Below are positions 44,870 through 54,210 of a stretch of 64,000 nt of DNA, one piece after another. Made by a program: the position numbers and the translations under genes. The stretch spans positions 1-64,000 of the forward strand of contig JAFVDF010000005.1 of the NCBI GenBank assembly GCA_017478625.1, given 5' to 3'. Every line of letters starts with the position of its first letter. The stretch's first letter is position 1. The notes under the pieces were generated by a model. It was given only the letters and a program-made list of their open reading frames with translations. It had not been told where the DNA came from and made no database searches. This DNA comes from Alloprevotella sp. GTDB lineage: Bacteria > Bacteroidota > Bacteroidia > Bacteroidales > Bacteroidaceae.

Positions 44870-45597
44870 AATAGTCTGAATCCCCGATACCCTAAGAGAG
44901 ATTTAGAAATTTATCAGATCCGTGAACCACATAATTAAAAAAACGCAGGTATCCACTTTTCTAAGTTTGCCAGCTTCTTTAGGCCCTAGGAAGCCCCATA
45001 TAGTTGACAAACAGTGTGATACCTACGCTGTATAGCACGATGACGTCCCTAGAAGGTGTGCTTGAAGGCAAAAAATTGCCCTCTGCACACCCCGAGATGC
45101 CAATCTTGCATACTCGTAGCATCAACCGTTGCATTGTCATTGACTATATGCGATGAATTTCCTAGGTTCAAAGAAGCCAACCGACAAAGCGAAAGTGACG
45201 CTTTTTTATCATGTCGTGTCTCCCGCACATCAAAATCAGGAATTTCCAGTTTGGTACAGAAGACAATGCAAATATAGGAATAAATCCCACTAATTTATCC
45301 TTCGGCTATTCCATTTTATCCATATTTGTCAAGCCTCTCATTCCCAATCTCGCCACTCTATCAATCCGCCTGCTCTTCGTGGCGTCATATATACCTATCC
45401 TCCCCTCCTAAACATCTTACCAACAACTCCGCGAGAGATTCCTTCTCTCCATCTACCAATCCCTCTTTATAATAGGTATTTATAAACGTTCCTGCACACT
45501 CTATCTGGTCACACACGTCCCCCTCTTGAAATACATTGCAAGCATTTCATCATATTATACATACATTGACTTGGTCCAGGCAAGACATATATGCATA
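44870..45597. other. 728-base region without an intact gene
   Basis: The right end has pyrimidine-rich sequence and no gene. On the minus strand, 45056-45260 reads openly as IPDFDVRETRHDKKASLSL, then NDNATVDATSMQDWHLGVCR. This could be the decayed end of a former gene, but I know no family like it. Confidence 0.35.
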
Positions 45598-45674
45598 AAA
45601 AAGTGTGGACTACGGAAATACTCCATAGTCCACACTACATATAGCACTGAGAAATCGGCCGAAAAGCCTATCCT
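45598..45674 (-). terminator. Duplicated terminator region, copy 2
   Basis: Nearly the same as 42983-43057: hairpin 45602-45636 with a T run on the minus strand, then the shared segment ending in cggccgaaaagcctatcct. It lies directly after the TonB gene. Confidence 0.85.
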
Positions 45675-45684
45675 CTTCTTTTGC

Positions 45685-46530
45685 TTATCGAAGCTGGAAG
45701 CGTACCGGAAGTGTAAACCAAACGGCTACCGGATGACCCTGAGATTTTGCAGGGATAAAACGCTTCAGTTTCTTAACAACCTTGATTGCTTCAGCATCGC
45801 ACTCTTTGGTAAGGCTCTTCTTGACTTTTACATCGCTTACAGAGCCATCCTTATCTACCTTGAAGCGAAGCACTACAGTACCCTGCACTTCTTGTTCCTG
45901 TGCTATTTCCGGATAAACTGTGTTGCTGTTCACGAAAGCGATAAGTGCGGCCTCTCCACCCGGATAGGTTGCAGGCACTTCTACCATAGCATTATCTTGA
46001 ACCTCTTCTTTCTTCTTCTCGGTATTTGTACTACCTGCTTTCTGATCGCTCTTGAGGTCGTCGATAGTCTTGGTGGCATTGTCGCTACCCTTAATATCCA
46101 TAGAGGCTACAGTGAACTTACTCTTCTGTACATCCTCCTGAGTTTTGAGTTCCTTCTGCTTTTCAACCTGATTGTCATCTACAATCTTAGGAACGGTAAA
46201 TTGGATAGAAGATTTAACCTCAACGATTTCCTCTTTAGGTTCTTCTTTGGGTTTGTCAATCTTCTTCTCTTCTTTCGGTTCCTCCTTCTTGAGTTCCGCA
46301 AATTCGGTCTCCATTTCGCTATCACCAGCATTTGAGCCAAAGGCATTCTTTACTTCCTGCCAAGAAAAGGCAAGTAGCAAGATGGCTGCGATTGAAATCA
46401 GCACCCAAATAACTGCATTACGCTGGCGACGGCCAGAATTGGCACGCAAACGATAAGCACCGTACTCTTTGTTACGTCCCTCAAAAACCAGATCACACCA
46501 ATCTTTGGCGGTCAAATTCACTTTAGACAT
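45685..46530 (-). CDS. tonB: TonB energy-transducing protein
   Basis: A 281-residue TonB. The start ATG at 46530 gives a conserved N-terminus (LTAKDWCDLVFEGRNKEYGAY), one membrane helix (about 39-57), a charged KE/EP-rich periplasmic linker, and a C-terminal TonB domain starting at about 190 (TYPGGEAALIAFVNSNTVYP, then GTVVLRFKVDKDGSV). It passes energy from ExbB/ExbD to outer-membrane TonB-dependent receptors such as SusC. Last gene of the exbB-exbD-exbD-tonB operon. Confidence 0.96.
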   Translation of the reverse strand: MSKVNLTAKDWCDLVFEGRNKEYGAYRLRANSGRRQRNAVIWVLISIAAILLLAFSWQEVKNAFGSNAGDSEMETEFAELKKEEPKEEKKIDKPKEEPKEEIVEVKSSIQFTVPKIVDDNQVEKQKELKTQEDVQKSKFTVASMDIKGSDNATKTIDDLKSDQKAGSTNTEKKKEEVQDNAMVEVPATYPGGEAALIAFVNSNTVYPEIAQEQEVQGTVVLRFKVDKDGSVSDVKVKKSLTKECDAEAIKVVKKLKRFIPAKSQGHPVAVWFTLPVRFQLR

Positions 46531-46554
46531 AATCTTTGACTTTCTTATCGTTTA

Positions 46555-47160
46555 CTACTTTCCGTTCAGCCGATCAATCTTTGCTTGATCTTGCGGCGTG
46601 AACTTGTCAATTACATACTTACCGATGCTACAAATTTGCATCTCGTCGAGAAGGTCTATCAAGTCCTTGTAGGTAGATTTGTCGGAGGGCTTAATAATTA
46701 CACTAGGAGTATCTTCTGAATTACGTATTTCAGAGAGTTCCTTCTTGTATTGCTCCTTCGCCTCAAGGGCTTTTTTCGGGTCAGAACTTTGCTGCGTTGC
46801 AAACTTTGCTTTCAATTCGGCCACTTTTTCTTGTGCAACTGCATTGGCCTCCTTAAGCATGGCGCGAACACCATCTTGGCCGTATTCGGTAGCTTCAAGA
46901 TTATCATCAGTAGCTTTACCTTTGAAGAAATATAGCTTACGGTCTTCAGCAATCATAATAGTGATAGCTTTTGATTCAGCCACCTGAGAACGACTTTTAT
47001 CATCAATGTCTTCTTTATCTGAAGGCATTACGATTTCCATCGTCTGCGGTTTCATCAAAGTAGTACAAAGCATAAAGAATGTAACCAGCAACATAATCAT
47101 ATCCACCATCGGCGTAAAGTCGACGCGGGCATTCATTTTCTTTTGTTTACTTCCTGCCAT
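46555..47160 (-). CDS. exbD: ExbD biopolymer transport protein (second copy)
   Basis: A 201-residue ExbD/TolR protein: basic start, ARVDFTPMVDMIMLLVTFFM with the membrane helix Asp that carries protons, then the periplasmic domain with an unusual insert (about 60-145, KE-rich) and the end SVIIKPSDKSTYKDLIDLLD. Second of two ExbD genes in the cluster; such pairs are usual in Bacteroidetes. Confidence 0.94.
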   Translation of the reverse strand: MAGSKQKKMNARVDFTPMVDMIMLLVTFFMLCTTLMKPQTMEIVMPSDKEDIDDKSRSQVAESKAITIMIAEDRKLYFFKGKATDDNLEATEYGQDGVRAMLKEANAVAQEKVAELKAKFATQQSSDPKKALEAKEQYKKELSEIRNSEDTPSVIIKPSDKSTYKDLIDLLDEMQICSIGKYVIDKFTPQDQAKIDRLNGK

Positions 47161-47172
47161 AATTTCTCGGAT

Positions 47173-47787
47173 TTATTCTTCGCCATTCTTAAGAGACGTT
47201 ATAAGGTTATAACGGTTCTCGTGAATACTACGAAGAGAATTCATAACGTTCTTAATTACAGCGTAGGGAGTTTTCTGGTCTGCCTTGATTGCAATGCGCA
47301 TATTATCGCCTGCAGCATCACGGGCTGCCTGAACCCATTCTTTCAATTGGTCATTAGCACTGTCGCAAGGAATACCAGCCTCTTCCTTCTGAAGAAGACT
47401 ATTGCGGTTCTCAGCCGGAGCATTGAGCCAACTCTTCATCAAGTCTTTTGAAAAGCCAAAAGTAGGAGCCAACTGGAAAGCCTTTCGTTCTTCTGGAGTT
47501 ATCTGGCCCAATACTTTGTCAGCCATAGCACCAAGAACTTCCTTACTATCCATTGTCATAAACACCTTACCGGACTTGTTGTCTGCATCAGGCCTTACAA
47601 AAATGGTAAGCAGATTGCTTTCTGGTATCTTGATTTCTGAAACAGAACCCGGCGTCACCACCTTAACGGGCTCTTCCTTTACGAACGTTGCAGTAAGCAT
47701 AAAGAAGGTAAGCAGCAGGACCATCACATCACTCATAGGCGTCATGTCTATGAATGTGTCTTGTTTTTTGATTTTAAATCGTCCCAT
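47173..47787 (-). CDS. exbD: ExbD biopolymer transport protein (first copy)
   Basis: A 204-residue ExbD/TolR protein. The membrane segment FIDMTPMSDVMVLLLTFFML holds the conserved Asp (D in MSD). The periplasmic part ends MRIAIKADQKTPYAVIKNVM, typical of ExbD. It pairs with the second ExbD to form the proton-driven motor with ExbB. 12 bases separate the two. Confidence 0.95.
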   Translation of the reverse strand: MGRFKIKKQDTFIDMTPMSDVMVLLLTFFMLTATFVKEEPVKVVTPGSVSEIKIPESNLLTIFVRPDADNKSGKVFMTMDSKEVLGAMADKVLGQITPEERKAFQLAPTFGFSKDLMKSWLNAPAENRNSLLQKEEAGIPCDSANDQLKEWVQAARDAAGDNMRIAIKADQKTPYAVIKNVMNSLRSIHENRYNLITSLKNGEE

Positions 47788-47847
47788 ATTAATTTGCTTT
47801 AGGTCTTAGAGAATAAGTGTCTCTAAGGCCATACCTTAATTATGTGA

Positions 47848-48741
47848 TTAATGAGTTGCGTTGAAAGTTTGTACGATAGAGAAGCCAACCTCGTCAAGAG
47901 CAAAGGTCAAGCGGTCAATTTTGTTTGTGAAATAGTTGTAGGTAATAACTGCGAGAGCACCCGTTGCGATACCTGATGCCGTATTAACCAAGGCCTCAGA
48001 AATACCGGTTGCAAGAGCAGAAGAATCGGCGCCACCTTCGCCACCACCCATAGCGGAGAACGAACGAATCATACCGATAACCGTACCAAGAAGACCGGTC
48101 AGAGTACCCAATGTGATAATGGTACCAACGATTGGAAGATTTTCCTGAAGCATTGGCATCTCAAGAGCGGTTGCTTCATCAAGAGCTTTCTGGATGGAAA
48201 GAACTTTTTGTTCTTTCTCCAACTCGTTGTTGGCTTCCATTTCCTTATAGCGTGCAAGCGTTGCACCTACTACATTGGCGATAGAACCACGCTGTGCATC
48301 ACAAAGCTTCTGAGCCTTTTCGAGATCATTTTGCTTGAGAGCAGATTTGATATCTGTAACGAATTTTGCAAGGCTGGTCTTACCGTATGCTGTACGGATT
48401 GCGAAGAAGCGCTCAATGGCGAGAGCAAATACCGTAAACAACATGGTCCAGATAAGAGGTACGATGAATCCACCCTTATATACCGTACCAATCAAGTCAC
48501 CGGTAATTGGGCTAAGGTCGCCATCTACCAAGAACATAAACGGTTTGCCAGACTCAGCACCACCTTGGAAGTGGGAAGTTTGACCAAAAACGAACAGGAA
48601 GATGCAGACTGCGATTACGAAGCAGCATAAGATCACTGCAAAACCTGATTTAATTCCCGTAAAACCTTTGGAGGCTTTAGCTTTAGGAGCACCCTGTTGG
48701 GCGGTTGCACTCTTTGGTGCGGTAGCATTAGTTGTTGCCAT
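47848..48741 (-). CDS. exbB: ExbB/TolQ/MotA-type proton channel
   Basis: A 297-residue protein with three membrane segments (about 32-52, 93-113, and 205-225 with a following helix). The MotA/ExbB family stretch LPIVGTIITLGTLTGLLGTVIGMIRSFSAM is present, and NTASGIATGALAVITYNYF for the last helix. An N-terminal Ala/Lys-rich extension is unusual but common in this phylum. It heads the four-gene operon that powers TonB. Confidence 0.96.
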   Translation of the reverse strand: MATTNATAPKSATAQQGAPKAKASKGFTGIKSGFAVILCCFVIAVCIFLFVFGQTSHFQGGAESGKPFMFLVDGDLSPITGDLIGTVYKGGFIVPLIWTMLFTVFALAIERFFAIRTAYGKTSLAKFVTDIKSALKQNDLEKAQKLCDAQRGSIANVVGATLARYKEMEANNELEKEQKVLSIQKALDEATALEMPMLQENLPIVGTIITLGTLTGLLGTVIGMIRSFSAMGGGEGGADSSALATGISEALVNTASGIATGALAVITYNYFTNKIDRLTFALDEVGFSIVQTFNATH

Positions 48742-49053
48742 TTTTAATTAAATAATTGATTAGGTTGTTATAAATGTTTGATTTTCTGAATGAAATACTT
48801 TGCAGACAACCAACAATGTGGCATATTGCGCTACAATATTAGTAATTTCCTCTTAAATAAAGCACCCTATCAGCCCAAAAAAAACACAGAATCGGACAAA
48901 TGTCCCAAATTGCCACTCTATATGAGGATTTTCCAGTTACTCAAAACCATTCAAATTTTCGTTATTCAGATGCTACGGAAGAAATATCTGGCAAAATTTC
49001 TTTATTTAATTATGGAGAAAGACTATATTTGCCGTACATAAAACCTAAAACCT
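48742..49053. other. Divergent promoter region exbB/ilvE
   Basis: No gene. On the plus strand TATATTTG at 49024-49031 is an exact TAnnTTTG -7 box 22 bases before the ilvE start. The exbB promoter should lie on the minus strand in the same stretch. Confidence 0.55.
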
Positions 49054-50079
49054 ATGGAACCACAAATTGAATGGAACAAAATTGGCTTCGGATACATTCC
49101 CACAGACTATAATATCCGCAGTTATTATCACAATGGAAAATGGAGTGAACCAGAAGTAACTGATGACTTGAATATTTCTCTCAGCATAGCTGCGACTTGT
49201 CTGCATTACGGGCAGGAAGCTTTTGAGGGATTAAAAGCCCGTCGGTGTCCTGATGGTAAGGTTAGAATTTTCCGTCTTGAAGAAAATGCCGCACGAATGC
49301 AGGCTACAGCGCGAGGAATCGTTATGGCAGAAGTTTCGACCGAACTTTTCCGCGAAATGGCTATTAAAGTAGTAGAATTGAATAAGCGGTTTATTCCACC
49401 TTACGAGTCTGGCGCCTCATTGTATATTCGCCCGCTCTTGATTGGTACCTCCGCACAAGTGGGCGTCAGTCCTGCAGAAGATTACACCTTTTTAATGTTC
49501 GTAACCCCCGTTGGCCCTTACTTCAAAGGCGGTTTTGCTACAAATAATTATATGATTGTACGCCAATTTGACCGTAGCGCTCCGCTCGGAACTGGTCGGT
49601 ATAAAGTAGGAGGTAACTACGCTGCTTCATTACTAGCCAACCACATGGCACACGAACAAGGCTATGCTTGCGAGTTCTACTTGGATGCAAAAGAAAAGAA
49701 ATACATTGACGAATGTGGAGCGGCCAATTTCTTCGGAATCCGCGACAATACATACATAACCCCGAAGTCCACGTCAATCCTGCCTTCTATTACGAACAAA
49801 AGTTTACAGCAAGTTGCCCTAGACTTAGGCCTTCGTGTAGAATGTCGCCAAATTCCAGAAGAAGAACTACTCACTTTTGAGGAAGCTGGTGCGTGTGGAA
49901 CTGCAGCCGTAATTAGTCCTATAAATAAAATAGACGATGTAGAAAAAGGCGTATCCTATCAAATCTCAAAAGACGGAAAGCCTGGACCTATAAGCACCCT
50001 GCTCTACAATCGCCTTACTGGAATAATGTACGGCACGGAGCCAGACATTCACGGATGGAACACTGTTTTAGACCTTTAA
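49054..50079 (+). CDS. ilvE: Branched-chain amino acid aminotransferase
   Basis: A 341-residue fold-type IV PLP enzyme. LHYGQEAFEGLKA near 50, the arginine motif FRLEENAARM, PLP lysine in TGRYKVGGNYAASL (about 190), and the loop EAGACGTAAVISPI with the phosphate-binding TAA. It makes Leu, Ile and Val from their 2-keto acids with glutamate in the cytoplasm. The length and motifs fit the group II IlvE. Confidence 0.97.
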   Translation: MEPQIEWNKIGFGYIPTDYNIRSYYHNGKWSEPEVTDDLNISLSIAATCLHYGQEAFEGLKARRCPDGKVRIFRLEENAARMQATARGIVMAEVSTELFREMAIKVVELNKRFIPPYESGASLYIRPLLIGTSAQVGVSPAEDYTFLMFVTPVGPYFKGGFATNNYMIVRQFDRSAPLGTGRYKVGGNYAASLLANHMAHEQGYACEFYLDAKEKKYIDECGAANFFGIRDNTYITPKSTSILPSITNKSLQQVALDLGLRVECRQIPEEELLTFEEAGACGTAAVISPINKIDDVEKGVSYQISKDGKPGPISTLLYNRLTGIMYGTEPDIHGWNTVLDL

Positions 50080-50106
50080 TAAATATATTACCTTCCGCAT
50101 ATTTTC

Positions 50107-50988
50107 ATGCATAAATCAAATCATCTTACCCAACTGTTGCTCGGTGCAGTAGCAGTTGGGCTTATTTCTTTAAGTTCATACTCTTGTCAAAGCAACCAGT
50201 CTGACCGTCAGGAATTGGAGGATCTTAAGAAACTGGCAGAAGCAGACCGTGAAGAGCTACAAAATCAATATGCAGAGTTCGCTCACGAGTATGAAGAAAT
50301 GAAAAAAGTGGTTCGCGACGACTCCTTGCTAGTCAAGTTAGACCAAGAGCAACGTCGCGCAGAACAATTGATGAAAGAACTGAAAGCTACAAAGGCTGCG
50401 GATGCCGCGGAGATTCTTCGGCTAAAAAAAGAACTGGAAACTGTACGTGCCGTTCTCCGAGATTACATTCGGCAAGTGGATTCTTTGCAACAATTAAATA
50501 TTGCACTGACAGGAGAACGTGATGCTGCGCTTGAAGACGCCAAACAGGCCCACTTGCGCAACGAGGAACTTTCTTCAAACAACGCTCAGCTACGCCAGAC
50601 CGTTGAGGTTGCGTCCCAATTAAATGCAACCAATGTACAACTTGTGGCTCTCAAGAAAAACGGAAAGAGTACAAAGAAGATAAAAGATACCAAACGATTC
50701 AGCATTACATTTAATATTTCTAGAAATGTAACTGCCAAAACTGGTACAAAAGAGATATATGTAAGGATAATGAAACCCAATCAAGAAGTCGTAGCCCCCG
50801 CAGGAACGATTACCTATGAAAATGCTTCCATACAATACTCAGCCAAAAAGACAATAGATTACACTGGCGAAGAAGCTTTATTGACATTATTCGTTCCCAT
50901 ATCGGAATTTCTGAGTGCCGGTACTTATTCCACATATATCTTCTGCGAGGGACAAATGATTGGCTCTGGCAAAACCCTACTACAATAA
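50107..50988 (+). CDS. Coiled-coil lipoprotein-like protein
   Basis: A 293-residue protein with a signal ending in SYSCQS (possible lipobox, Cys 27), a long coiled coil (about 36-170, many E/K/Q) and a C-terminal beta-rich domain (ITFNISRNVTAKTGTKEIYV). The family seen in Bacteroidetes has no assigned role. It is 27 bases after ilvE and just before rnz. Confidence 0.75.
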   Translation: MHKSNHLTQLLLGAVAVGLISLSSYSCQSNQSDRQELEDLKKLAEADREELQNQYAEFAHEYEEMKKVVRDDSLLVKLDQEQRRAEQLMKELKATKAADAAEILRLKKELETVRAVLRDYIRQVDSLQQLNIALTGERDAALEDAKQAHLRNEELSSNNAQLRQTVEVASQLNATNVQLVALKKNGKSTKKIKDTKRFSITFNISRNVTAKTGTKEIYVRIMKPNQEVVAPAGTITYENASIQYSAKKTIDYTGEEALLTLFVPISEFLSAGTYSTYIFCEGQMIGSGKTLLQ

Positions 50989-50998
50989 TATCGGCTTG

Positions 50999-51916
50999 AT
51001 GGATATTTTTGATATTTATATCCTCGGATGTGGAAGCGCTATTCCCTCTTGCAGGCACAATCCGGCTTGTCAAGTTGTAGATATACATAGTTGGCTTTAT
51101 ATGATAGACTGTGGAGAGGGTTCACAGATACAGTTCCGTAAAGCCGGACTAAGTTTTGCCCGACTCCGTGGCATATTCATCTCACATCTACATGGAGACC
51201 ATTGCTTTGGTTTGATGGGCCTTTTGTCCACGCTGTCCCTGCAAAAGCGCACTGCACCTATTGAAATCTATGGTCCACAAGGCATAGTTGATTATTTTGT
51301 CCCCCAACTAAAATTCTACTCAGGGGCAATTACATTTCCGGTAAACCTACATGTCGTTCCCACTGAAGAATCAGTCTGCATTTTAGAAGAAAAAAGTTTC
51401 AAGGTTACTACTATCCCGTTGCGCCATAGGGTACCTTGCTGTGGGTATCGTTTTGATGAGGCACAGCCCCTTCCTCATATTCTGCCTGATATGATAGATT
51501 TTTACAAGATACCTCACTATGCAATACGCGATATTAAAGAAGGGGCAGATTGGATTACTGCTGAGGGGGAAGTTATTCCTCATATGAGATTAGTTCGTCC
51601 GGCGCGCTCTCCAAGGTCTTACGCCTATTGCTCCGATACTGGTTTTTGTCCGGAAAATGCGCCTCTACTTCGCAATCTCTCACTTCTCTATCACGAAGCC
51701 ACATATGCCACGACGGAAGAGGAACATGCACACCAGGTTGGACATTCCACAGCCTCAGAAGCTGGTCGCATGGCAAAACTGGCAGAAGCCAAACAGTTAT
51801 TACTGGGACATTTCTCCACTCGCTATGATGACGACAAACTTCTACTCAATGAAGCGCGACAAGTGTTCCCAGAAGCCATTTTAGCCAACGAAGGAATGCA
51901 TATAGCCCTCAAGTAG
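50999..51916 (+). CDS. rnz: Ribonuclease Z (tRNA 3' processing)
   Basis: A 305-residue protein from the ATG at 50999; an in-frame ATG at 50960 would overlap the upstream gene and add 13 unsupported residues. GCGSAIPSCRHNPACQ, SHLHGDHCFG (HxHxDH), HRVPCCGYRF, CSDTGFC and the flexible-arm region ARSPRSYAY are all RNase Z features. It cleaves the 3' trailer from pre-tRNAs. It is the long (elaC) type. Confidence 0.95.
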   Translation: MDIFDIYILGCGSAIPSCRHNPACQVVDIHSWLYMIDCGEGSQIQFRKAGLSFARLRGIFISHLHGDHCFGLMGLLSTLSLQKRTAPIEIYGPQGIVDYFVPQLKFYSGAITFPVNLHVVPTEESVCILEEKSFKVTTIPLRHRVPCCGYRFDEAQPLPHILPDMIDFYKIPHYAIRDIKEGADWITAEGEVIPHMRLVRPARSPRSYAYCSDTGFCPENAPLLRNLSLLYHEATYATTEEEHAHQVGHSTASEAGRMAKLAEAKQLLLGHFSTRYDDDKLLLNEARQVFPEAILANEGMHIALK

Positions 51917-51954
51917 TCGTAATATATATAATATAGGAGTATTAAAATTGAATT

Positions 51955-52752
51955 ATGAATACCAAAGAAGAAAAACTGGCGGCGTTCGGCAGGCTCTTGG
52001 ACGTGATGGATACATTACGCGAAAAATGTCCCTGGGACCACAAGCAGACCAATGAAAGCCTACGATCAAATACGATTGAGGAAGTGTATGAACTCAGCAA
52101 TGCTCTTTTGAATAATGACAAAGACGAAATCCGCAAAGAACTGGGAGATGTGCTTCTGCAAGTGGTATTCTATGCAAAAATTGCACAGGAAAAAGGAGAT
52201 TTTGACATAGCCGATGTCTGCAATGCATTATGTGACAAACTCATTTTCCGCCATCCTCATGTTTACCCGCCTCAGGAATCAGTAACTTCAACAGTCGAAA
52301 CCGCCGATGAGGTTATCAGTCAATGGGAAAAACTAAAGACGCATGAAAAAGGAGGTAATAAAACCGTTTTAAGTGGTGTTCCTCAAAGTCTTCCCTCCCT
52401 AATAAAAGCATACCGCATACAGGAAAAAGCAGCAGGCGTAGGCTTTGACTGGGACAGACCTATAGATGTGTGGGATAAAGTAAAGGAAGAAATAAAAGAG
52501 TTTGAGCTGGAAGTTGAAGGTATGGATAAAGAGGCCGCCGAAAGGGAGATGGGAGATGTTTTCTTTAGTCTCATCAATGCAGCGCGCCTTTATCATATCA
52601 ATCCCGACAATGCGTTGGAACAGACAAATAGGAAATTTATCCGTAGGTTCACTTACGTGGAAGAACAACTTAAAGCTATCGGAAAATCGCTTACAGAAGC
52701 ATCGCTAGAGGAAATGGAAAGGCTTTGGCAACAAGCCAAAAGCGAATCATAA
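51955..52752 (+). CDS. mazG: Nucleoside triphosphate pyrophosphohydrolase MazG
   Basis: A 265-residue protein of normal MazG length with two MazG units: LREKCPWDHKQTNESLRSNT, EEVYELSNALL and ELGDVLLQVVFYAKIA (EExxE...ELGD metal site), then a second unit KEEIKEFELEVEG with EMGDVFFSLINAARL. It hydrolyses NTPs to NMP and pyrophosphate and clears damaged nucleotides or lowers ppGpp. It is 38 bases after rnz. Confidence 0.96.
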   Translation: MNTKEEKLAAFGRLLDVMDTLREKCPWDHKQTNESLRSNTIEEVYELSNALLNNDKDEIRKELGDVLLQVVFYAKIAQEKGDFDIADVCNALCDKLIFRHPHVYPPQESVTSTVETADEVISQWEKLKTHEKGGNKTVLSGVPQSLPSLIKAYRIQEKAAGVGFDWDRPIDVWDKVKEEIKEFELEVEGMDKEAAEREMGDVFFSLINAARLYHINPDNALEQTNRKFIRRFTYVEEQLKAIGKSLTEASLEEMERLWQQAKSES

Positions 52753-52779
52753 CTCCGGACAAAAACACGCTTAACTTTT

Positions 52780-52819
52780 TGTGCGAGAAGAGTAGCTAAT
52801 TGGCTACTCTTCTCGCACA
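52780..52819. terminator. Long hairpin between mazG and the acyltransferase gene
   Basis: Perfect 17-bp arms tgtgcgagaagagtagc (52780-52796) and gctactcttctcgcaca (52803-52819). It lies between two convergent genes; the right arm overlaps the 3' end of the acyltransferase. T runs are weak, so it may serve both directions. Confidence 0.6.
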
Positions 52820-54192
52820 TTTGATGCAGCCACAATCTGCTTGATGCTCTTCAACACAGACTTTATAGAACTCCAAAGCCATTGGCTACCTACTCGTATT
52901 ATTATCCAAATCCATCTGCATATAAAGGAAACTACAGATACCACAATCTTAATAACCTGATTGCCCACGGTCTTGTTGAACACCTTAGCCCAATTGATAT
53001 GCAAATCATACTTATCAACTAATTTCCTGTAGCCAGCCAACCACAACAAAGGCAAACCGACACCTGCAATTATGTAGAGTATGAAGAATAAGTCTGTCCC
53101 CTCTCCCACATGTACTACAGTGTGACAGCCCACCATCTTCCAAGGTAGTCCCAATATCCATACTTTCAACACGCTTACCACACGGAAAGCCAGAAGATGA
53201 AAAGCAAAAATATAGAGCGTTCTATCTCCAATATATGCAAGACTGTCGGCCAGCCAGCCCCAGCCTTTATTATCTATAAGGCGTGAAAGCCAAAGTAACA
53301 TAAAGAAGCCTGCAACACCTGCCACAGGAAGACATATCCATTGTAATAGATTCGCCCGAAAACCCATACTTGTCGGATAGTACCAAGCACTAACCAACAA
53401 ATAAAGGAGGCACACTGCAGCTACAGGAAAATTCAATTTGAAGACATACCTATGCACTTGTTGCTCTGCAAGTTCATATTTAGAAAATACAAAGCCTAAT
53501 GCCATCAAAAGTACAGCCTGAACTTCTCGGAAGCCCCCCTGAGCCACTCCCGTCATAGTCAAGTGTTCAACGCTCTGCCACAAGCCCAGCAACAGAAAGG
53601 TCACGGCTATTGCCAGACCAATACCTATCGGACTTTCAGATAAACGTAACGACTTACTGATTCTTTCAAACAATTTATAGCATAACAGGAACAGCAGACT
53701 GGCTATAAACAATGCACGGAAAAACCAGAAAGAGCCTGCAAAAAACTCATCGTATCCCGACATATTAAAGATTATACACCAAACTCGCTGGCTAAATATG
53801 TGCCAGGAATAATAGGCCAACACACCTCCCTCGGCATTTCCATAGGTCGTATTAAGAAAACCGGTGTAGAACCATAAGTTATGTACAATCAGAAAGAACA
53901 GACTCCACCGCAGAAACGGCAAATAAAGTCGATTAAACTTTTTACCTACAAAGTCAGCCCAGTTGGAAGCATATTTTTCTTTAAAAAAATAGCCGGCGCA
54001 TAAAAAAAAGACTGGTACATGAAATTGAAAAACAAAATGCGTCAGGAACGATGGCGCACCCGAATGTGAAATGACCACACAAACTATGGCTAAGGCCTTG
54101 CAGATAGAAAATGCTCTGTCGCGCGCCTGTCTTGTCGCCGCGTCAGATATAATAGGTTGTTCCACAATTGGGTTTTGCTCAAATAAATCCAT
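52804..54192 (-). CDS. Acyltransferase 3 family membrane protein
   Basis: A 462-residue multi-pass protein. AFSICKALAIVCVVISHSG is the first segment with the family His, then HFVFQFHVPVFFLCAGYFF and about eight more segments, and a polar tail. The family O-acetylates sugars and lipids of the envelope (LPS, peptidoglycan). It is the last gene of the kdsA-kdsD-clsA-like run, which suggests a role in lipid A/KDO or phospholipid chemistry. Confidence 0.88.
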   Translation of the reverse strand: MDLFEQNPIVEQPIISDAATRQARDRAFSICKALAIVCVVISHSGAPSFLTHFVFQFHVPVFFLCAGYFFKEKYASNWADFVGKKFNRLYLPFLRWSLFFLIVHNLWFYTGFLNTTYGNAEGGVLAYYSWHIFSQRVWCIIFNMSGYDEFFAGSFWFFRALFIASLLFLLCYKLFERISKSLRLSESPIGIGLAIAVTFLLLGLWQSVEHLTMTGVAQGGFREVQAVLLMALGFVFSKYELAEQQVHRYVFKLNFPVAAVCLLYLLVSAWYYPTSMGFRANLLQWICLPVAGVAGFFMLLWLSRLIDNKGWGWLADSLAYIGDRTLYIFAFHLLAFRVVSVLKVWILGLPWKMVGCHTVVHVGEGTDLFFILYIIAGVGLPLLWLAGYRKLVDKYDLHINWAKVFNKTVGNQVIKIVVSVVSFICRWIWIIIRVGSQWLWSSIKSVLKSIKQIVAASNVREE

Positions 54193-54210
54193 ATCCTATA
54201 TTTTCACCGT

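Noticed and set aside
45526-46335. 269-codon plus-strand open frame opposite the TonB gene
   Set aside because: It is antisense to a well-supported TonB coding sequence, and its F/L/Y-rich composition is that expected from the complement of a K/E-rich gene.
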